Counted from the stretch's first letter, positions 1-6,118 are shown. The stretch: DNA of 6,310 nt from an uncultured Eubacteriales bacterium (GCA_900321665.1 ONWY01000088.1:1-6310); one strand, 5' to 3'. Translations and numbers: made by a program. Notes: a model not told the origin generated them from the letters alone.

Positions 1-590
1 TCTTCGGTCGCTTTCAGCGGTGCGATTTCTCGGTGCGAATCATTATAATCGCGCTCTTGCACATCTGCCAAAACCTCTTCAAAAGTGGTTTTAGTCCCCT
101 TTTCCAGCAGCTCCTTGCACCTTCTTTCGGCTCTGATTTCAGGAGAAGCCGTTAAAAAGATTTTCACCTGTGCATCGGGCAAAACAACGGTGCCGATGTC
201 TCTGCCATCCATAATACAGTTGTTTTTCTCGGCAATTTCTCTTTGCAGATTAAATAAAAACTTGCGCACCCCTGCAATCGCGGAAACGGCACTCGCGCCC
301 ATGGATATTTCAGGTGTTCTGATTGAGTCGGAAACATCCTCACCGTTTAAGTACACATGCTGTGCACCATCGACAAAGCCGAGTGTTACTTCCAAATTTT
401 CCAAAGAAGCAATCACCTGTTGCTCATTTTTAAAATCTGCGCCCTTGCGCGCAGCGTTCAGAGCCACCGTACGATACAGCGCCCCGGTATCCACATAAAC
501 AAAGCCTAAAGCTGCGGAAGCCGCTTTGGCGATTGTACTCTTTCCGGCACCGGAAGGGCCGTCAATCGCTACTTTAATGGTATTAGACAT
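1..590 (-). CDS. cmk: Cytidylate kinase (CMP/dCMP kinase), C-terminus cut by window edge
   Basis: Transfers the ATP gamma-phosphate to CMP or dCMP, giving CDP/dCDP for RNA, DNA and phospholipid precursor synthesis in the cytoplasm. 196 codons are visible. Bacterial Cmk is usually about 220-230 residues, so roughly 25-30 C-terminal residues lie beyond the left edge. Visible motifs: P-loop GPSGAGKST (residues 11-19), the CMP-site DTGALYR (34-40), the family signature DGRDIGTVVLPDA (128-140), and the late basic/acidic region with QERDYNDSHR (178-187) and APL, typical of Cmk rather than adenylate kinase. The ATG at 588-590 follows a GGAGG (598-602) at 7-base spacing. It lies 41 bases after the flavoprotein stop with no terminator between them, so it is probably the third gene of the rpiR unit. 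In many Clostridia a flavoprotein of this family precedes cmk, followed by an acyltransferase and ispH; that part is recalled and lies outside this window. Confidence 0.96.
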   Translation of the reverse strand, partial: MSNTIKVAIDGPSGAGKSTIAKAASAALGFVYVDTGALYRTVALNAARKGADFKNEQQVIASLENLEVTLGFVDGAQHVYLNGEDVSDSIRTPEISMGASAVSAIAGVRKFLFNLQREIAEKNNCIMDGRDIGTVVLPDAQVKIFLTASPEIRAERRCKELLEKGTKTTFEEVLADVQERDYNDSHREIAPLKATE

Positions 591-597
591 ATGAATT

Positions 598-602
598 CCT
601 CC
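598..602 (-). promoter_or_regulatory. Ribosome binding site of cmk
   Basis: A perfect GGAGG on the minus strand, 7 bases before the ATG at 588-590. It fixes the cmk start and suggests efficient independent initiation rather than coupling to the gene in front. Confidence 0.85.
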
Positions 603-612
603 AAATATACAA

Positions 613-624
613 GCGCCGAAGCGC
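613..624 (-). other. Short UUCG-capped hairpin in the flavoprotein-cmk gap
   Basis: On the minus-strand RNA, GCGC-UUCG-GCGC forms a 4-bp GC stem closed by the very stable C(UUCG)G tetraloop. It lies between the flavoprotein stop (632-634) and the cmk ribosome binding site (598-602). No T-run follows, so it is not an intrinsic terminator. It could affect mRNA processing or stability, or be a chance structure. Confidence 0.3.
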
Positions 625-631
625 AATAGAT

Positions 632-1879
632 TTATTCCTTTGTTTGATTTAGCTGTGCCGCGCTTTCACCCGCAACGAAGCCGGTTGAAAACGCAATTTG
701 CAAATTAAAACCGCCGGTAAACGCATCTACATCTATGATTTCTCCGGCAAAAAAGAGATTATTATATAATTTTGAGCGCATCGTTTTCGGGTCGATTTCT
801 TTGACGGAAATGCCGCCGGAGGTAATCACAGCTTGCTCAATAGACCAAAAATCGGTTAAATCGATACGAAAGCGCTTTAATACCTCTATCAGCCTGCGGC
901 GCTCCTCTTTTGTGATTTGATTGACCTTTTTGTTTGCCGGAATCTCGCTGCGCTTTATCACCACCGCAATCATTTTTTTCGGCAACAGTTTATCAAGCGC
1001 ATTGGAAAAATCTTTATTGGAAAGCGCTTCAAAATCCCTGCAAATGCGCTTGTCCAATTGTTCTTCACTTAAGCCGGGCTTTAAATCTAAAAGGCAGTAA
1101 TACCGCTTACTTTTAAAATCGCGAATGTAGGCACTTGCGCTGAGCACAAGCGGTCCGCTGATACCGAAATGCGTGAAAAGCATTTCTCCCAAATCTTGAT
1201 AAAGAGGCTTTTTACGCCCCTCTTGATAAAGAGAAAGCGTGATATTTTTGAGCGATAATCCTTGTAAAAGCGCACAAAAGCCGTTGCTTGATTTTAATGC
1301 AACCAAAGAGGGTCTGAGCTCGCTAACCGCGTGCCCGAGGGTTTTTGCGATTCGATAGCCGTCGCCGGTCGAGCCTGTCAGCGGATACGAGCAGCCGCCG
1401 CTTGCCAAGATAAAGGCATCCGCATAAAAGCGCCTGCCATCCTCTAAAACGCAGGCTTCAATGCGCGCGCCGTCGTTCAACAGCGCTTTCACCGTACCTT
1501 GCACGAAATCCGCCCGTGACGCGTAGCGCTGCAACGCATCAACAATATCTACCGCCTTATCGGAAACCGGAAAAACACGATTGCCGCGCTCGATTTTTAA
1601 CGGCACACCCTGCGCTTCAACAAGCGCCATCATATCCTGCGGCATAAAGCGCGAAAAGGCGCTGTATAGAAACCTGCCGTTTGTCGGCACATTTTTTATC
1701 AACTCAGCGACCTCGGTGCAGTGATTGGTAACATTACACCTGCCCTTGCCGGTAATCATCAGCTTTCTGCCGGGCTTCGGGTTCTTTTCAATGAGCGTGA
1801 CCCGAGCACCGCAAGCCGCCGCAGTGCCGGCAGCCAAAAGCCCCGCTGCACCGCCTCCTATAATACAAACTTTAGGCAT
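632..1879 (-). CDS. HI0933-family NAD(P)/FAD-dependent oxidoreductase (YhiN/BaiN-like flavoprotein)
   Basis: A 415-residue FAD-binding protein of the HI0933 family, named in databases as BaiN, YhiN or 'aminoacetone oxidase family'. Its physiological substrate is not established, so I give no reaction. Visible features: an N-terminal Rossmann dinucleotide fold with GGGAAG (residues 8-13) and the ribose-binding acidic E31; the family signature KPGRKLMITGKGRCNVTN (35-52); ASGGCSYPLTGSTGDGY (159-175); EMLFTHFGISGP (232-243); and a C-terminal FAD-closing segment with AGEIIDVDAFTGGFNLQIA (378-396). The frame is open seven codons further upstream, but the ATG at 1877-1879 is preferred because the protein then begins MPKVCIIGGG, right at the Rossmann strand, with a usable AGGGA site before it. 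The start overlaps the end of the rpiR-type gene by 8 bases, indicating translational coupling. The length is typical and the gene looks intact. Confidence 0.93.
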   Translation of the reverse strand: MPKVCIIGGGAAGLLAAGTAAACGARVTLIEKNPKPGRKLMITGKGRCNVTNHCTEVAELIKNVPTNGRFLYSAFSRFMPQDMMALVEAQGVPLKIERGNRVFPVSDKAVDIVDALQRYASRADFVQGTVKALLNDGARIEACVLEDGRRFYADAFILASGGCSYPLTGSTGDGYRIAKTLGHAVSELRPSLVALKSSNGFCALLQGLSLKNITLSLYQEGRKKPLYQDLGEMLFTHFGISGPLVLSASAYIRDFKSKRYYCLLDLKPGLSEEQLDKRICRDFEALSNKDFSNALDKLLPKKMIAVVIKRSEIPANKKVNQITKEERRRLIEVLKRFRIDLTDFWSIEQAVITSGGISVKEIDPKTMRSKLYNNLFFAGEIIDVDAFTGGFNLQIAFSTGFVAGESAAQLNQTKE

Positions 1880-2741
1880 TGCTCTTCCCTTCACTGTCAT
1901 AAACCTTCAGCTCGCGCCAAATATGCTCAAGCTCTTTGAAGTTTTTGCTTGCCTCTTCGCTCAATTCATATGTCGAGGCGACAATTAACGCATTAATTAA
2001 GCTAAGCGGTGCAACAAGCGAATCGCCGAAGGATGCCATATCACTGCGTGCAAGCAGCTTATAGTCAGCATATTTGGCAGAGGGTGCCATTTCATTATCG
2101 GTTATACTGATAATTTTTGCCCCCCTGCTCGCAATAAAGCGCACGGCACTGACTGTGCGGTTAGAATAGCGCGGAAAGCTGATGGCAATGCAAACATCCT
2201 CTTTTTGAATATGATAAATAGACTCCAAAATCTCGCTGCTGCCGGAAGGAGAAACCAGCTTCACATCCTCAAAAACCATATTAAAATAAAAAGCTAAAAA
2301 GGAAGCGAGCGAAGCGGAGCTGCGCACCCCGATGATATAAATGCGCTTGGCGCTTTTGATTGCTTCTACCGCTTTGGAAAAATCCTCGTGGGATATTGTT
2401 TCCATTGTGGATTTTATCATCTCGATATCGCGCTCTAAGACATTGGAAATAATATCTTTACCATCGAGCCGGTCATTTGTGACCGCCATGCGCTGCACGG
2501 TTGTCAGCCTTGTTCTGACGATATTTTGCAATTCCTTTTGCAGCTTTGCATATTTCGGGTAACCGAGCTGTGCCGCAAAGCGCACAACAGTTGATTCGCT
2601 GACGCCGGTTTTTTCACCGAGCTTTGCCGCAGTCATAAATGCCGCTTTATCGTAATGCTCGAGAATATAATCCGCCAATTTTTTTTGCCCTTTTGAAAAA
2701 TGCTTATAATCAGAGCGAATGGTATCAAATAGTTTTTCCAT
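1872..2741 (-). CDS. MurR/RpiR-family transcriptional regulator (HTH + SIS domain)
   Basis: A 289-residue DNA-binding regulator with an N-terminal RpiR-type helix-turn-helix (about residues 1-77, recognition region SESTVVRFAAQLGY at 48-61) and a C-terminal SIS sugar-phosphate-binding domain (about 122-260). SIS motifs seen are GVRSSASLA (138-146), SFPRYS (188-193, the serine-rich phosphate loop) and ITD (213-215). The family senses phosphosugars such as ribose-, glucose- or N-acetylmuramate-phosphates. The ligand here cannot be told from sequence, since no sugar-catabolic gene is adjacent. The ATG at 2739-2741 follows GGGGAAAG at about 4-base spacing. It is the first gene of a unit with the flavoprotein (8-base overlap) and probably cmk. 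A good promoter and a possible operator lie just upstream, so autoregulation is possible. The protein looks complete, with normal family length. Confidence 0.95.
   Translation of the reverse strand: MEKLFDTIRSDYKHFSKGQKKLADYILEHYDKAAFMTAAKLGEKTGVSESTVVRFAAQLGYPKYAKLQKELQNIVRTRLTTVQRMAVTNDRLDGKDIISNVLERDIEMIKSTMETISHEDFSKAVEAIKSAKRIYIIGVRSSASLASFLAFYFNMVFEDVKLVSPSGSSEILESIYHIQKEDVCIAISFPRYSNRTVSAVRFIASRGAKIISITDNEMAPSAKYADYKLLARSDMASFGDSLVAPLSLINALIVASTYELSEEASKNFKELEHIWRELKVYDSEGKSNA
1886..1890 (-). promoter_or_regulatory. Ribosome binding site inside the rpiR-type gene, deciding the flavoprotein start
   Basis: AGGGA on the minus strand lies 6 bases before the ATG at 1877-1879, inside the last codons of the upstream regulator gene. 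It supports the downstream ATG over the in-frame ATG at 1898-1900, which would add seven residues (MTVKGRA) not expected ahead of the Rossmann fold. Confidence 0.6.
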
Positions 2742-2757
2742 AGTCTTTCCCCAAAAT

Positions 2758-2772
2758 ATTTAATACTTAAAT
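2758..2772. promoter_or_regulatory. Candidate operator: ATTTAA-TAC-TTAAAT inverted repeat
   Basis: A perfect 6-bp inverted repeat with a 3-base spacer, centred at 2765. It covers the expected transcription start and touches the -10 box of the rpiR-type promoter, where a repressor site would sit. The region is AT-rich, so a match of this size could occur by chance. Confidence 0.3.
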
Positions 2773-2799
2773 TATAATATGGAAGCTGTATTTTTGCAA
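2771..2799 (-). promoter_or_regulatory. Sigma-A-like promoter of the rpiR-flavoprotein-cmk unit
   Basis: On the minus strand, -35 TTGCAA (2794-2799), 17-base spacer, -10 TATAAT (2771-2776). The expected start is near 2764, giving a leader of about 24 bases before the ATG at 2741. It lies between the HAD terminator and the regulator gene, so this unit starts independently. Confidence 0.75.
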
Positions 2800-2810
2800 G
2801 TAAAACCTTC

Positions 2811-2848
2811 AAAAAAATGCAAGCAAAATTCAATTTGCTTGCATTTTT
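2811..2848 (-). terminator. Intrinsic terminator of the HAD gene, likely bidirectional
   Basis: A perfect 15-bp stem (arms 2813-2827 and 2834-2848) with a 6-base loop (2828-2833). On the minus strand it ends in a run of seven T (2811-2817, partly paired). The upstream arm encodes the last HAD codons and the TGA stop (2830-2832) sits in the loop. The stem is flanked by A and T tracts on both sides, so it could also stop plus-strand transcripts. Confidence 0.88.
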
Positions 2849-3489
2849 AAAATCTCTATGATATCCCGCGGCTCTTTTGCCATAAACATCGCGCCGCTTG
2901 CGCGCAATTCCTTTTCTCCCCGATAGCCCCAGCCGGCGCCGATGCTCCGCATGCCGGCAGCCTTGGCAGTGAACATATCTACATCGGAATCGCCAATGTA
3001 GATTGCCTCTTGCGGGGTCAGTGCCATGACTTCTAACAGCTTTTGCACACCGGCAGGGTGCGGTTTTTTCGGTACCGAAGGGATATTGCCTTGCACAAAA
3101 GCAATCTCTTCATCAAAATATTTGTGCATCAACTTTACCGCATTTTCATGTGGCTTATTGGTGTTGCAGGCGGTTTGAATCCCATGCGCTTTGCAATAGT
3201 GCAACACTTCTTTTATGCCCTCGTAAGGTGCCACGCGATAATCGCAATCCTCCTTAAAGCAAGCGCGAAATTCAGCAACGATACCGTCATCCACCGTTTC
3301 GCTGCTGCCCCCTGCGGCAAATGCCCGCCGCATCAAATCAATCACACCATCACCCACAAACTGTTTTAATTGCTCGTGGGTAACCGGTGGCAAACCGTGC
3401 GCCGCCAGCACCTTATTGCACGAAAGCGAAATAGAATCGAGGGTGTAAAGCAGTGTGCCGTCTAAATCAAAAATCAGTGCTTTTATCAT
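2830..3489 (-). CDS. HAD-superfamily phosphatase, phosphoglycolate phosphatase-like
   Basis: A 219-residue cytoplasmic hydrolase of the haloacid dehalogenase superfamily with a small helical cap (about residues 15-85), similar to the Gph/PpaX group. Catalytic motifs: motif I DLDGT with nucleophile D8 and acid/base D10; motif II T110 in NTNKP; motif III K142 in KKPHP; motif IV GDSDVD (166-171). The late GWGYRGEKEL (187-196) resembles Gph-like proteins. Phosphoglycolate, pyrophosphate or another small phosphate ester is possible; the substrate cannot be read from sequence. The ATG at 3487-3489 gives MIKALIFDLDGT, the normal start for this family. An in-frame TTG at 3508-3510 would add seven residues encoded by the ackA terminator stem and is unlikely. 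No Shine-Dalgarno sequence lies at normal distance from the ATG. The gene follows ackA but is separated from it by a terminator. The stop codon lies in its own terminator loop. Confidence 0.92.
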   Translation of the reverse strand: MIKALIFDLDGTLLYTLDSISLSCNKVLAAHGLPPVTHEQLKQFVGDGVIDLMRRAFAAGGSSETVDDGIVAEFRACFKEDCDYRVAPYEGIKEVLHYCKAHGIQTACNTNKPHENAVKLMHKYFDEEIAFVQGNIPSVPKKPHPAGVQKLLEVMALTPQEAIYIGDSDVDMFTAKAAGMRSIGAGWGYRGEKELRASGAMFMAKEPRDIIEILKMQAN

Positions 3490-3492
3490 TTC

Positions 3493-3519
3493 AAAAATGC
3501 GGGAGGGCAAGCCCTCCCG
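3493..3519 (-). terminator. Intrinsic terminator of ackA
   Basis: On the minus strand a GC-rich stem CGGGAGGG / CCCTCCCG (3500-3519, tetraloop CTTG) is followed after two bases by five T (3493-3497). It begins 15 bases after the ackA stop. Its T-run ends only 3 bases before the HAD ATG at 3489, so terminator and HAD start region are effectively fused. Confidence 0.85.
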
Positions 3520-3534
3520 TTATCCTTTAATCAA

Positions 3535-4734
3535 TTATAAATTTTCAACAATTTGTTTGGTTTCTCTTGCAATCATCAGCTCTTCATTGGTTGCTACAAC
3601 AAAAACGGCAACCTTTGAATCCTCAGTTGAAATTTTCTTGGTTTCACCGAAGGTTGCATTGTTGATTTCATCATCAATCTTAATGCCGAGGTAAGAGAGA
3701 TTGTTGCAAACATCTGCGCGCAAGGAAGGCGTGTTTTCCGCAATGCCTGCTGCAAATGCAATGGCATCCACACCATCAAGAGCCGCTACATAAGAACCGA
3801 TAAACTTGCGGATTTGGTAGCGCTGAATCTTTCTGGAGAGGATTGCTCTTTCGTTGCCCTCGCTAACCGCCTTTTGAATATCTCTTTCATCGCTTGAAAC
3901 GCCGGAAATACCCAATACACCGGACTTTTTATTTAAAATCTCGCTGGTTTCTTTCGGCGACCAACCCTCTTTTTCCTGCAAGTATGTGACAACCGACGGG
4001 TCAAGAGAGCCGGAGCGTGTTCCCATAATAAAGCCATCTAATGGAGTAAGACCCATGGAGGTATCCTTTACAATACCGTTTTCAATTGCAGTGATGGAAG
4101 CGCCGTTACCGATATGGCAGGAAACGAGCTTAATATCCTCTTTACCGAGCATTCTTGCAACCTCTGCCGCGATATATTTGTGGGAAGTGCCGTGGGCACC
4201 GTAGCGAATGCAGTGGTATTTCTCTGTCAATTCATACGGTACACCGAAAACCTTTGCTTCATCGGGCATAGTGGAGTGATATGCATTATCAAACACGCAA
4301 ACCTGAGGCACGGATTTACCGAAAACGCTGTAGCAGCCTTCAATGCCCTGAATGTGTGCCGGATTGTGAAGCGGTGCCAAATCGCAAAGCTCACGAATGC
4401 CTTCAACCACATGGTCATCTACAAGCTCTGCTTTATTGAACAACCAGCCGCCTTGCACCACGCGGTGACCGATAGCATCAATCTCGGATATATCATCAAT
4501 CACCTTGCACTCCCCTTCGGTAAGCGCTTTCATAACATAGGAAAAGGCTTGGGTGTGGTCATTCATCGGTGCATCGTTATTTTCAAAGCTTCTGCCATCG
4601 GCAGTGGAGCCTTTGATGGTGCCATCGACCTTAATTCTTTCGCAAACACCCTTTGCAATCCATTTTTCATTGTCCATATCAATAAGTTGATACTTAAGAG
4701 ATGAACTACCGCAATTTACAACTAAAATTTTCAT
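3535..4734 (-). CDS. ackA: Acetate kinase
   Basis: Catalyses acetyl-phosphate + ADP = acetate + ATP, the substrate-level phosphorylation step of acetate fermentation (reversible; usually paired with phosphotransacetylase). 399 residues, the family's normal length. Key residues fall at or within one position of those in the Methanosarcina thermophila enzyme: N7, S10, S12 and K14 in VVNCGSSSLKY; R91 in GHRVVQGG; D149 in VFDNAYH; H181 in GAHGTSHK; HIGNGAS (207-213, phosphate-binding); R240 in MGTRSGSLDP; AAGIAEN (328-334, adenosine); and TNEE (382-385). The ATG at 4732-4734 is chosen over the in-frame ATG at 4774-4776 because it begins MKILVVNCGSSS as in the family and has AAGGAG 6 bases upstream. 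No pta gene is adjacent within this window. The upstream neighbour is the divergent tmcAL. Transcription ends at the hairpin just after the stop. Confidence 0.98.
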   Translation of the reverse strand: MKILVVNCGSSSLKYQLIDMDNEKWIAKGVCERIKVDGTIKGSTADGRSFENNDAPMNDHTQAFSYVMKALTEGECKVIDDISEIDAIGHRVVQGGWLFNKAELVDDHVVEGIRELCDLAPLHNPAHIQGIEGCYSVFGKSVPQVCVFDNAYHSTMPDEAKVFGVPYELTEKYHCIRYGAHGTSHKYIAAEVARMLGKEDIKLVSCHIGNGASITAIENGIVKDTSMGLTPLDGFIMGTRSGSLDPSVVTYLQEKEGWSPKETSEILNKKSGVLGISGVSSDERDIQKAVSEGNERAILSRKIQRYQIRKFIGSYVAALDGVDAIAFAAGIAENTPSLRADVCNNLSYLGIKIDDEINNATFGETKKISTEDSKVAVFVVATNEELMIARETKQIVENL

Positions 4735-4740
4735 TGACTT

Positions 4741-4746
4741 CTCCTT
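4741..4746 (-). promoter_or_regulatory. Ribosome binding site of ackA, deciding its start
   Basis: A perfect AAGGAG on the minus strand, 6 bases before the ATG at 4732-4734. It excludes the upstream in-frame ATG at 4774-4776, which would add a 14-residue non-family extension. Confidence 0.85.
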
Positions 4747-4760
4747 TTGGAATAATTTCC

Positions 4761-4789
4761 TTGAACATAATTTCACAATATATTATAAT
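4761..4789 (+). promoter_or_regulatory. Sigma-A-like promoter of tmcAL
   Basis: -35 TTGAAC (4761-4766), 17-base spacer, perfect -10 TATAAT (4784-4789). The expected start is near 4796, giving a leader of about 55 bases. The -10 lies on the self-complementary decamer TATTATAATA (4781-4790), which also carries the ackA -10. Confidence 0.7.
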
Positions 4790-4813
4790 AATGTAAAATG
4801 ATATAAATTTCAA
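4785..4813 (-). promoter_or_regulatory. Sigma-A-like promoter of ackA, overlapping the tmcAL promoter
   Basis: On the minus strand, -35 TTGAAA (4808-4813), 17-base spacer, -10 TATTAT (4785-4790). A perfect TATAAT also exists at 4782-4787, but at a poor 20-base spacing. The leader to the ATG at 4734 is about 44 bases. The -10 is almost coincident with that of tmcAL on the other strand. Confidence 0.6.
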
Positions 4814-4822
4814 GTAATTTAT
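4803..4822. promoter_or_regulatory. Inverted repeat over the ackA -35 / in the tmcAL leader
   Basis: ATAAATT (4803-4809) and AATTTAT (4816-4822) form a 7-bp inverted repeat with a 6-base spacer. It covers the proposed ackA -35 and would be a weak hairpin in the tmcAL 5' leader. It could be an operator, but the AT-rich composition makes chance a real alternative. Confidence 0.25.
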
Positions 4823-4850
4823 CAAAAAATAACAATATATAGGGGTAAAA

Positions 4851-6053
4851 ATGAAAACAGCAGGTATCATTTGTGAATATAATCCCTTTCACAACGGGCA
4901 TTTATACCAAATTAAGAAAACAAGAGAAGCCGGTGCGACTCATATTATTTGTGTAATGAGCGGTAATTTTGTGCAGCGTGGTGATGTTTCCATTCTGCCG
5001 AAGGCGGCAAAAGCGCAAATGGCAATTGATTGCGGTGCCGACTTGGTCCTCGAGCTCCCGGTGGTTTGGGCGATGTCCGGCGCGCAAACCTTTGCCAAAG
5101 GTGCAGTCGGGATATTGGAAAACACCGGCATTTGCGATATGCTTTCCTTCGGAAGCGAATGTGGCGATGTGAAGTTGCTTTCGCGCGCAGTGGAAGCGGT
5201 AAATGATGAAAGAATTGAAAAACGAATTAAGGCATATTTAAACGAAGGCGCCTCCTTTGTCAATGCAAGAGCTAAAGCAATAGAGGAAGTGCACGGTAGC
5301 GAAATCGCGCGAATCATCGCCTCTCCCAATGATATTTTGGGGATAGAATACCTCAGCGCATTGCAAGAGAGCAGCATGGAGCCTTTTGTGATAAAAAGAG
5401 ATACGGTGCATGATAAAAGCAGTGAGAGCCCCTTTAAAAAGAGCGCCGGCGAAATTCGCGAGCTTTTGTTGGCAGGTGATGCTTCTTTTAAAAAAGCGAT
5501 GCCCGCCGAGGCCTTTGAAGTTTTGCGCCAATATGCCAAGACCGGGCAATGCCCGAATACGGTCGAGGATTTAGATACCGCCATTATGGCGGTATTGCGC
5601 AGAATGCGTGCCGAGGATTTCAAAAACTTTCCCGATGTCAGCGAAGGGCTGGAAAATCGAATTGAAACCGCCGTTAAGCAATCCGCAAGTGTCAACGAAA
5701 TACTGCTGCGCTCGAAATCAAAGCGCTATACCATGGCGCGCATTCGCCGCATTGTGCTCAATGCCTACTTAGGCATCGGCAAAGGCTACAGCCACAGTGA
5801 AGTACCCTATATACGCGTGTTGGGCATGAGCGAAGGCGGCAAAGAGCTGTTAAAGGAAATGAGAGAAAGTGCAAAGCTGCCGATTATTATGAAATATGCC
5901 GATTTTAAAAGTGCAGGAGGCTTTGCAAGAAAGATTTTCGAGTTTGAAGCAAGAGCTGCCGATTTATATTCTCTCTCATTCACCAAACCGGCTCCCTGCG
6001 GCACCGAGATGACAAATGCAGTCTATATCGCAAGCAGTGATACTGCCAATTAA
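4851..6053 (+). CDS. tmcAL: tRNA(Met) cytidine acetate ligase (TmcAL, YlbM family)
   Basis: The family (B. subtilis TmcAL/YlbM) makes N4-acetylcytidine at wobble position 34 of elongator tRNA(Met), activating acetate with ATP to acetyl-adenylate rather than using acetyl-CoA. 400 residues, near family length. Motifs seen: N-terminal nucleotidyltransferase strand with HIGH-like HNGH (residues 14-17) in EYNPFHNGH; MSGNFVQRGD (36-45); DLVLELPVVWA (64-74); SFGSECGD (99-106); SPNDILGIEYL (158-168); the basic KSKRYTMARIRR (289-300), a plausible tRNA contact; and YIRVLG (320-325). The ATG at 4851 has AGGGG (4841-4845) five bases upstream and gives the family's usual start. It diverges from ackA with overlapping promoters, and both proteins handle acetate. 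Transcription ends at tandem hairpins after the stop. The gene looks intact, with no frameshift. Confidence 0.96.
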   Translation: MKTAGIICEYNPFHNGHLYQIKKTREAGATHIICVMSGNFVQRGDVSILPKAAKAQMAIDCGADLVLELPVVWAMSGAQTFAKGAVGILENTGICDMLSFGSECGDVKLLSRAVEAVNDERIEKRIKAYLNEGASFVNARAKAIEEVHGSEIARIIASPNDILGIEYLSALQESSMEPFVIKRDTVHDKSSESPFKKSAGEIRELLLAGDASFKKAMPAEAFEVLRQYAKTGQCPNTVEDLDTAIMAVLRRMRAEDFKNFPDVSEGLENRIETAVKQSASVNEILLRSKSKRYTMARIRRIVLNAYLGIGKGYSHSEVPYIRVLGMSEGGKELLKEMRESAKLPIIMKYADFKSAGGFARKIFEFEARAADLYSLSFTKPAPCGTEMTNAVYIASSDTAN

Positions 6054-6065
6054 CAAATAAAAAAA

Positions 6066-6118
6066 GCACCTAAGGGGCGCCCTCAATAAAGAGGTGCCGC
6101 TCAAAATCGCCTCTTTTT
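6066..6118 (+). terminator. Terminator of tmcAL with two mutually exclusive hairpins
   Basis: The terminating hairpin pairs AAAGAGGTG (6088-6096) with CGCCTCTTT (6108-6116, one G-U pair), loop 6097-6107, with the T-run 6114-6118. An alternative upstream stem pairs 6076-6084 (GGCGCCCTC) with 6091-6098 (GAGGTGCC) with one bulge; GCACCT (6066-6071) can also pair with AGGTGC (6092-6097). These use the same GAGGTG strand, so only one hairpin can form at a time. Confidence 0.7.

Noticed and set aside
85..498. 137-codon open frame on the plus strand near the left edge
   Set aside because: It is antisense to cmk, whose P-loop and CMP-binding motifs read clearly on the minus strand.
3490..3510. TTG at 3508-3510 as the HAD start, adding seven residues
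   Set aside because: The extra codons are encoded by the ackA terminator stem and T-run, the SD-like bases are only one base from the TTG, and HAD proteins of this type begin at MIKALIFDLDGT.
4114..4704. 196-codon open frame on the plus strand
   Set aside because: It is antisense to ackA, which is unmistakable in this region. No ribosome binding site or family motif supports the plus-strand reading.
4735..4776. Upstream ATG at 4774-4776 as the ackA start
   Set aside because: It would add 14 residues not found in acetate kinases. A perfect AAGGAG lies 6 bases before the downstream ATG at 4732-4734.
4940..5695. 251-codon open frame on the minus strand
   Set aside because: It lies wholly inside tmcAL, whose conserved motifs are clear. 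The translation is serine- and alanine-rich with no motif, typical of an antisense shadow.
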